From assembly GCA_003551785.1 (NCBI GenBank), contig PUNP01000548.1, forward strand, positions 1 through 17,875: DNA of 17,875 nucleotides. The letters are read 5' to 3'. The notes under the pieces are model-generated. The model worked only from the letters and a program-made list of their open reading frames with translations, had not been told where the DNA came from and ran no database searches. Every line of letters starts with the position of its first letter. The stretch's first letter is position 1. The translations under genes were made by a program, and so were the position numbers. Source of the stretch: Candidatus Brocadiaceae bacterium. Its GTDB lineage: Bacteria; Planctomycetota; Brocadiia; SM23-32. Shown here in pieces: positions 14,503 through 17,875 of this stretch.

Positions 14503-14636
14503 GCGTGGCCGGAAAGGTGCAGGCGGAATGTATGACAGGCATCTTGCCTGTCCAGGACGCACGCAGGGATGCGTGCTATACTATGAAAGGTATCTTGTGT
14601 TACTATATTTCTCATTTTGCAACTTTTCGGCCACGC
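14503..14636. mobile_element. MITE/REP-like element with imperfect terminal inverted repeats
   Basis: Ends 14503-14520 and 14619-14636 are inverted repeats of 18 bp with 16 matches (GCGTGGCCG ... TGC). Inside are two perfect 7-bp hairpins, GACAGGC/GCCTGTC (14534-14540 / 14546-14552) and GCACGCA/TGCGTGC (14559-14565 / 14570-14576). The inner part in translation reads TGILPVQDARRDAC, a string I know from spurious proteins in PVC genomes, which points to a dispersed repeat family. No transposase and no clear target duplication are visible. Confidence 0.7.
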
Positions 14637-14685
14637 CCCTGGTTTAATGTCGTTGGCTTATAAATGTTCGGGTTATGCCGGTGGA

Positions 14686-14703
14686 ATGTAAGTCCTCAGT
14701 GAA
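14686..14703 (+). repeat. 18-bp repeated word, copy 2
   Basis: Exact copy of 9356-9373, 37 bases before the uvrA stop on the plus strand. No -24/-12 promoter precedes this copy. Confidence 0.75.
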
Positions 14704-14739
14704 CTTCATTAATTCATTTTCACCTTAACCTTCATTTTT

Positions 14740-17550
14740 TCACGTTTTTTTGTCTCTTTTCCCATTTTTTTTCTTAGCAGGGTATAACGACAAAACATCG
14801 TGCAGATATTCTCCTGTTATTGACTGACTGCATTTCGCGATGTCTTCGGGCGTACCCGAAGCAACGATATAACCACCGTCTTCTCCTTCTTCCGGGCCCA
14901 GATCAATAACGTAATCAGCCGATTTTATTACATCCAGGTTATGCTCGACGACCAATACGGTATGACCTCTCTCAACGAGCTGCTGGAAACATCTAAGTAA
15001 TTTTTTGACATCTTCGCAGTGCAGCCCGACCGTCGGCTCATCAAAAATCATTAGCTGTTTTTTGCTGCTGCGAGCCGTCATGAAACGGGCCAGTTTCAGA
15101 CGCTGGGCCTCTCCGCCCGAGAGCGTAGTGGCGGCCTGGCCGATTTTCAGGTAGCCCAGACCGGTGTCATACAGCATTTTAAGTTTATCTGCGATCGCTT
15201 TTTGGTCGGAGAATAACCTCATGGCCTCGGAAACGCTCATCTGCAGCACATCATCTATCGAGCGTCCTTTATATTTTATTTTCAGGATGTCGCGATGGAA
15301 ACGTTTCCCTTCGCATTGGTCGCAGACAACGTAGATATCCGCCAGAAACTGCATATCCACCTGAATCTTTCCGGCCCCCTCGCATTTTTCACAGCGCCCG
15401 CCTTGAGTATTGAATGAAAACGTTCCGGGCGAGAGGTTCCTGATTTTTGCTTCGCGGGTGCCGGAAAACAGTTTCCTGATCGCATCGTAAAATTTCATAT
15501 ACGTTGCCGGATTCGAGCGGGGGGTGCGGCCGATGGGCGATTGGTCCACAAGTACGGCGTCGTCGATCAGGTCCCAGCCGACAATTTTTTCCAAGCTGCC
15601 CACCTCTTCACCGTAGCCACCCGGTTTACGGCGTTTAATTGCGCCATAAAGTGTGTCTTGCACAAGCGTGCTTTTGCCGCTTCCGCTGACCCCGGTTACA
15701 CAGATGAAAAGACCGAGCGGAAATTCGACGTCGATCGTTTTGAGGTTGTGATGTGAGCAGCCGTTGAGCTGGATTCTTTCCTTACCGGGACGGCGGCGTT
15801 CGCGCGGAAGTTCTATACGGTTACCGCCGGACAGATACGCGCCGGTTACGGACTCGGCAGTTTTTATCAGCCCGTCAATATGTCCGCTGTGCACTATTTT
15901 TCCGCCAAACTCGCCGGCGCCAGGGCCGAGTTCTATGACATGTTCGGCCTGTCGAATTATTTGGAGTTCATGCTCGACAACAACCACGGTATTACCGAGT
16001 TTTCGCAAACGCCGGATGATGTCCAGCAAACGGTCGTTGTCGCGCGGGTGCAGCCCTATGCTCGGTTCATCAAGGATATACAGCGTATTGACTAAAGCCG
16101 ACCCGAGGCCGGCGGCGAGGTTCAGACGCTGCATTTCACCGCCGCTCAGCGTTCTTGTAGGGCGCTCGAGGGTTATATAACCCAGCCCGATCAGGCTAAA
16201 ATAATGTAATCGGCTGCGAAGCTCTTCAAGTATGGTGGATGCAACCACTTTGTCGGTATCCTGGAGTTCAAGGTATTCGGAGAAATACTTATCCGCTTCG
16301 GCGATGGTCATTGCATTAATTTCGGCAATATTCTTTCCGTCAATTTTCACAGCCAAAGCTTCGGGGCGCAGCCTGGTCCCATGGCATTTGCTGCAGGTGA
16401 CATATTGGCGGTATCGGCTTAGAAGAACCCTGACGTGGAGTTTATATTTTTTTGACCGGAGCCAGTCGAAGAAATCCATGACGCCGTAAAAATGCGCGCA
16501 GCCGTGCATTACCTGATCTTTTTGCTCGTCATCGAGCTTTTCCCACGGGACATCGACCGGTATTCCGGCTTTAGGAGCGCCCTCGAGCAGTTGCTGGAGG
16601 CACTCTTCGGTGCTGTCGGTGTTCCATGGCTGCACAGCGCCTTCGGCCAGGGATAGCGATTCGTCGGGCACGACGCGCCGGGGATCGATCTCAATTGTTG
16701 AACCATACCCTGAACAGTTCTCACACGCTCCGAGCGCACTGTTGAAAGCAAAAAGCTGCGGCCGCAGTTCCGGTGCGGTATAGCCGCATTCGGCGCAGCG
16801 AAGATTCTTATTAAACCGAAGCACATTCCCGTCGAGCGTGCGGACAATACAGCGTCCGTTTCCGAGCCTGTAACAAGTTTCGGCTGCTTCGGTAATTCGT
16901 CCGGCGGCCTTTTTACCGGCGACAAGCCGGTCGACAATGACCTCGATATCCGCTCCGTCCCTGAGTTCGGAAGGATTCTCCGAAGTGATATCGTAGGTTT
17001 GATCCTGATATAATATACGAATAAACCCCATTTCCCTGAGCCGGTCGAGTTGTTCTTCAAGAGACAATTCAGCGGAGAGTCTGAGAGGGAAGCCGACGGT
17101 AAAGCGGGTTTTGTCGGGGAGTTCAGCTATTTCAGCAGCTATATGGCTGAGCGAATGGGCCTGAATCGGGATATCGCAATGGAGGCAGTAGGGGGTGCCA
17201 ATGCGCGCATACAGGAGCCTGAGGTAATCGCTGATCTCGGCAGCCGTGCCAACGGTTGAGCGCCGGTTTTTCACGGGGTTTTTGCGTTCGATAGCGATAG
17301 CGGGCGGTATGTTTTCGATTTTATCGACGTCCGGCTTATCCATACGCTCGAGGAACTGGCGCGCGTAGGGGCTGAACGATTCGACGTACCGGCGCTGTCC
17401 TTCGGCATAAAGCGTATCGAGAACCAGGCTTGATTTACCGCTGCCGCTGAGGCCGGTGACGGCAACGTATTTCCCTTTGGGCACGTCAACATTGACGTTT
17501 TTGAGATTATGCACTCTTACGCCGCGCAGATGTATAGAATCATGTTTCAT
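14740..17550 (-). CDS. uvrA: Excinuclease ABC subunit A (UvrA)
   Basis: A 936-residue DNA damage-recognition ATPase of nucleotide excision repair, acting as a dimer with UvrB. It shows the duplicated ABC layout: Walker A GLSGSGKSS (33-41) and GVSGSGKST (near 625), two signature motifs LSGGEMQR (near 470) and LSGGEAQR (near 811), and two Walker B strands ending LDEPSIGLH and FDEPTVGLH. Zinc modules CAEC/CENC (about 250-280) and CEKC/CDQC (about 719-746) are intact, as is QSPIGRTPRSNPATY. Length fits the family (E. coli 940). The first signature reads GEMQRLNLAAGLGSAL rather than the usual GEAQR, a mild divergence. The start has almost no Shine-Dalgarno and sits only about six bases from the predicted transcript start. 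No LexA-like box was seen. A divergent second UvrA paralog cannot be excluded. Confidence 0.96.
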   Translation of the reverse strand: MKHDSIHLRGVRVHNLKNVNVDVPKGKYVAVTGLSGSGKSSLVLDTLYAEGQRRYVESFSPYARQFLERMDKPDVDKIENIPPAIAIERKNPVKNRRSTVGTAAEISDYLRLLYARIGTPYCLHCDIPIQAHSLSHIAAEIAELPDKTRFTVGFPLRLSAELSLEEQLDRLREMGFIRILYQDQTYDITSENPSELRDGADIEVIVDRLVAGKKAAGRITEAAETCYRLGNGRCIVRTLDGNVLRFNKNLRCAECGYTAPELRPQLFAFNSALGACENCSGYGSTIEIDPRRVVPDESLSLAEGAVQPWNTDSTEECLQQLLEGAPKAGIPVDVPWEKLDDEQKDQVMHGCAHFYGVMDFFDWLRSKKYKLHVRVLLSRYRQYVTCSKCHGTRLRPEALAVKIDGKNIAEINAMTIAEADKYFSEYLELQDTDKVVASTILEELRSRLHYFSLIGLGYITLERPTRTLSGGEMQRLNLAAGLGSALVNTLYILDEPSIGLHPRDNDRLLDIIRRLRKLGNTVVVVEHELQIIRQAEHVIELGPGAGEFGGKIVHSGHIDGLIKTAESVTGAYLSGGNRIELPRERRRPGKERIQLNGCSHHNLKTIDVEFPLGLFICVTGVSGSGKSTLVQDTLYGAIKRRKPGGYGEEVGSLEKIVGWDLIDDAVLVDQSPIGRTPRSNPATYMKFYDAIRKLFSGTREAKIRNLSPGTFSFNTQGGRCEKCEGAGKIQVDMQFLADIYVVCDQCEGKRFHRDILKIKYKGRSIDDVLQMSVSEAMRLFSDQKAIADKLKMLYDTGLGYLKIGQAATTLSGGEAQRLKLARFMTARSSKKQLMIFDEPTVGLHCEDVKKLLRCFQQLVERGHTVLVVEHNLDVIKSADYVIDLGPEEGEDGGYIVASGTPEDIAKCSQSITGEYLHDVLSLYPAKKKNGKRDKKT

Positions 17551-17562
17551 TGCAGTTGCATA

Positions 17563-17591
17563 ATGATACTCAATCCTGTCATATTAATCAA
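17563..17591 (-). promoter_or_regulatory. Sigma70-type promoter of uvrA
   Basis: On the minus strand, TTGATT (17586-17591) and TATCAT (17563-17568) have 17-bp spacing. The predicted start near 17556 would leave a leader of only about six bases before the ATG at 17550. Confidence 0.55.
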
Positions 17592-17622
17592 TAATATCCG
17601 ACATATGTTTGAATTTTCCTGT

Positions 17623-17662
17623 GGGTGGACTTGACACCCGGCAAAAAAGATGTTATTATAAT
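17623..17662 (+). promoter_or_regulatory. Promoter of the GntR-type regulator with overlapping dyad
   Basis: A perfect TTGACA (17631-17636) is followed after 17 bases by TATTAT (17654-17659); a perfect TATAAT overlaps at 17657-17662, but with 20-bp spacing. The dyad GGGTG-N7-CACCC (17623-17639) covers the -35, as an operator for self-repression would. Predicted start is near 17666, giving a leader of about 70 bases. Confidence 0.65.
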
Positions 17663-17737
17663 ATACAAGGATGGTGCAAAGGTGGTCAAGGTTGCTGTAA
17701 CGATGATTGTGTGGGCTGTTTATAAAAGGTTATTTTT

Positions 17738-17875
17738 ATGGGCGAAGAAATATATAAAGAGTTACGGCTTCAATTAGACCGTAGAAAAGGCGGTCCCGTT
17801 TACCGTCAGTTGGCCGAGGCATTGGAGGAAAGAGTGTGGAACGGCACTTTGTCCCCGGGGGAGAAGTTGCCCGGC
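17738..17875 (+). CDS. GntR-family transcriptional regulator, N-terminal part (cut by window edge)
   Basis: 46 codons are visible from ATG 17738 to the window end. Residues 19-46 (GPVYRQLAEALEERVWNGTLSPGEKLPG) are the hallmark start of the GntR winged helix: P-x-Y-x-Q helix 1, then G-x-L-x-PG-x-x-LP before the recognition helix. The preceding LQLDRRKGG is reminiscent of MocR/PdxR-type members, which carry an aminotransferase-like domain, but the effector domain lies outside the window, so the subfamily cannot be decided. AAAGGT at 17725-17730 is the ribosome site. The gene is divergent from uvrA, with about 110 bases between the two predicted transcript starts. Confidence 0.85.
   Translation, partial: MGEEIYKELRLQLDRRKGGPVYRQLAEALEERVWNGTLSPGEKLPG

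Larger units (their letters stand above)
14398..14739. other. Intergenic region between convergent esterase and uvrA genes
   Basis: About 340 bases with no credible gene. It holds the REP/MITE-like element at 14503-14636 and a second copy of the 18-bp word found at the sigma54 start. The genes on both sides converge, so some structure here may act as a terminator, but no classic GC-stem plus U-tract is visible. Confidence 0.6.

Noticed and set aside
14436..14663. 75-codon plus-strand open frame containing TGILPVQDARRDAC.
   Set aside because: It is the translation of the inverted-repeat element and has no ribosome site; this is a known kind of spurious annotation.
17671..17700. Nine-codon upstream frame in the GntR leader.
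   Set aside because: Too short to support, no ribosome site, no attenuation-like codon run.

Overview
The window looks like a chromosomal segment of a free-living heterotroph, probably from the PVC superphylum (Planctomycetota / Verrucomicrobiota / Lentisphaerota / Kiritimatiellota). This rests on three things: a secreted DUF4838-type glycosidase-like protein, a large double-domain esterase of a kind common there, and a small inverted-repeat element whose accidental translation (TGILPVQDARRDA) is a familiar motif in spurious PVC proteins. The assignment is inference; no rRNA or tRNA is present to confirm it.

Layout from left to right. (1) Positions 1-7155 hold one minus-strand gene train, transcribed right to left from a sigma70-like promoter at 7283-7311: oligopeptide-type ABC permeases oppB and oppC, ATPases oppD and oppF, then tryptophan synthase trpB and trpA (8-base overlap, GTG start), then a LysM lipoprotein with an NlpD-like degenerate LytM domain, cut by the window edge. 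No substrate-binding protein is encoded in the train. (2) Positions 7457-9019 hold a sigma54-dependent activator. Its N-terminal half resembles a DHH phosphoesterase that has lost nearly all its metal ligands, followed by an AAA+ domain with an intact GAFTGA loop and a Fis-type HTH. (3) Positions 9020-9476 are a divergent control region: an extended -10 sigma70 promoter for the activator, two operator-like dyads 21 bp apart over that promoter, a textbook -24/-12 sigma54 promoter facing the other way, and a near-perfect 34-bp palindrome in the resulting leader. This feeds an unrecognised 69-residue protein (9477-9686). (4) Positions 9687-10066 carry two copies, exactly 256 bp apart, of a 50-bp repeat; a third partial copy lies in the oppB leader. 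(5) Positions 10067-14397 hold a plus-strand pair: a secreted DUF4838-like glycosidase and a cytosolic alpha/beta hydrolase with a second, nucleophile-less hydrolase domain. (6) Positions 14398-14739 are non-coding with a MITE/REP-like element. (7) uvrA (14740-17550, minus) is divergent from a GntR-family regulator cut by the right edge.

How it fits together. The most interesting part is 7457-9686. A putative ligand-sensing pseudo-DHH activator appears to repress its own sigma70 promoter and to switch on a divergent sigma54 promoter from the same tandem sites, an arrangement like PspF/pspA, with an unknown small protein as the visible output. The opp-trpBA-lipoprotein train and the polysaccharide-processing pair look metabolic; their physical linkage to the sigma54 module is clear, but functional linkage is not shown.
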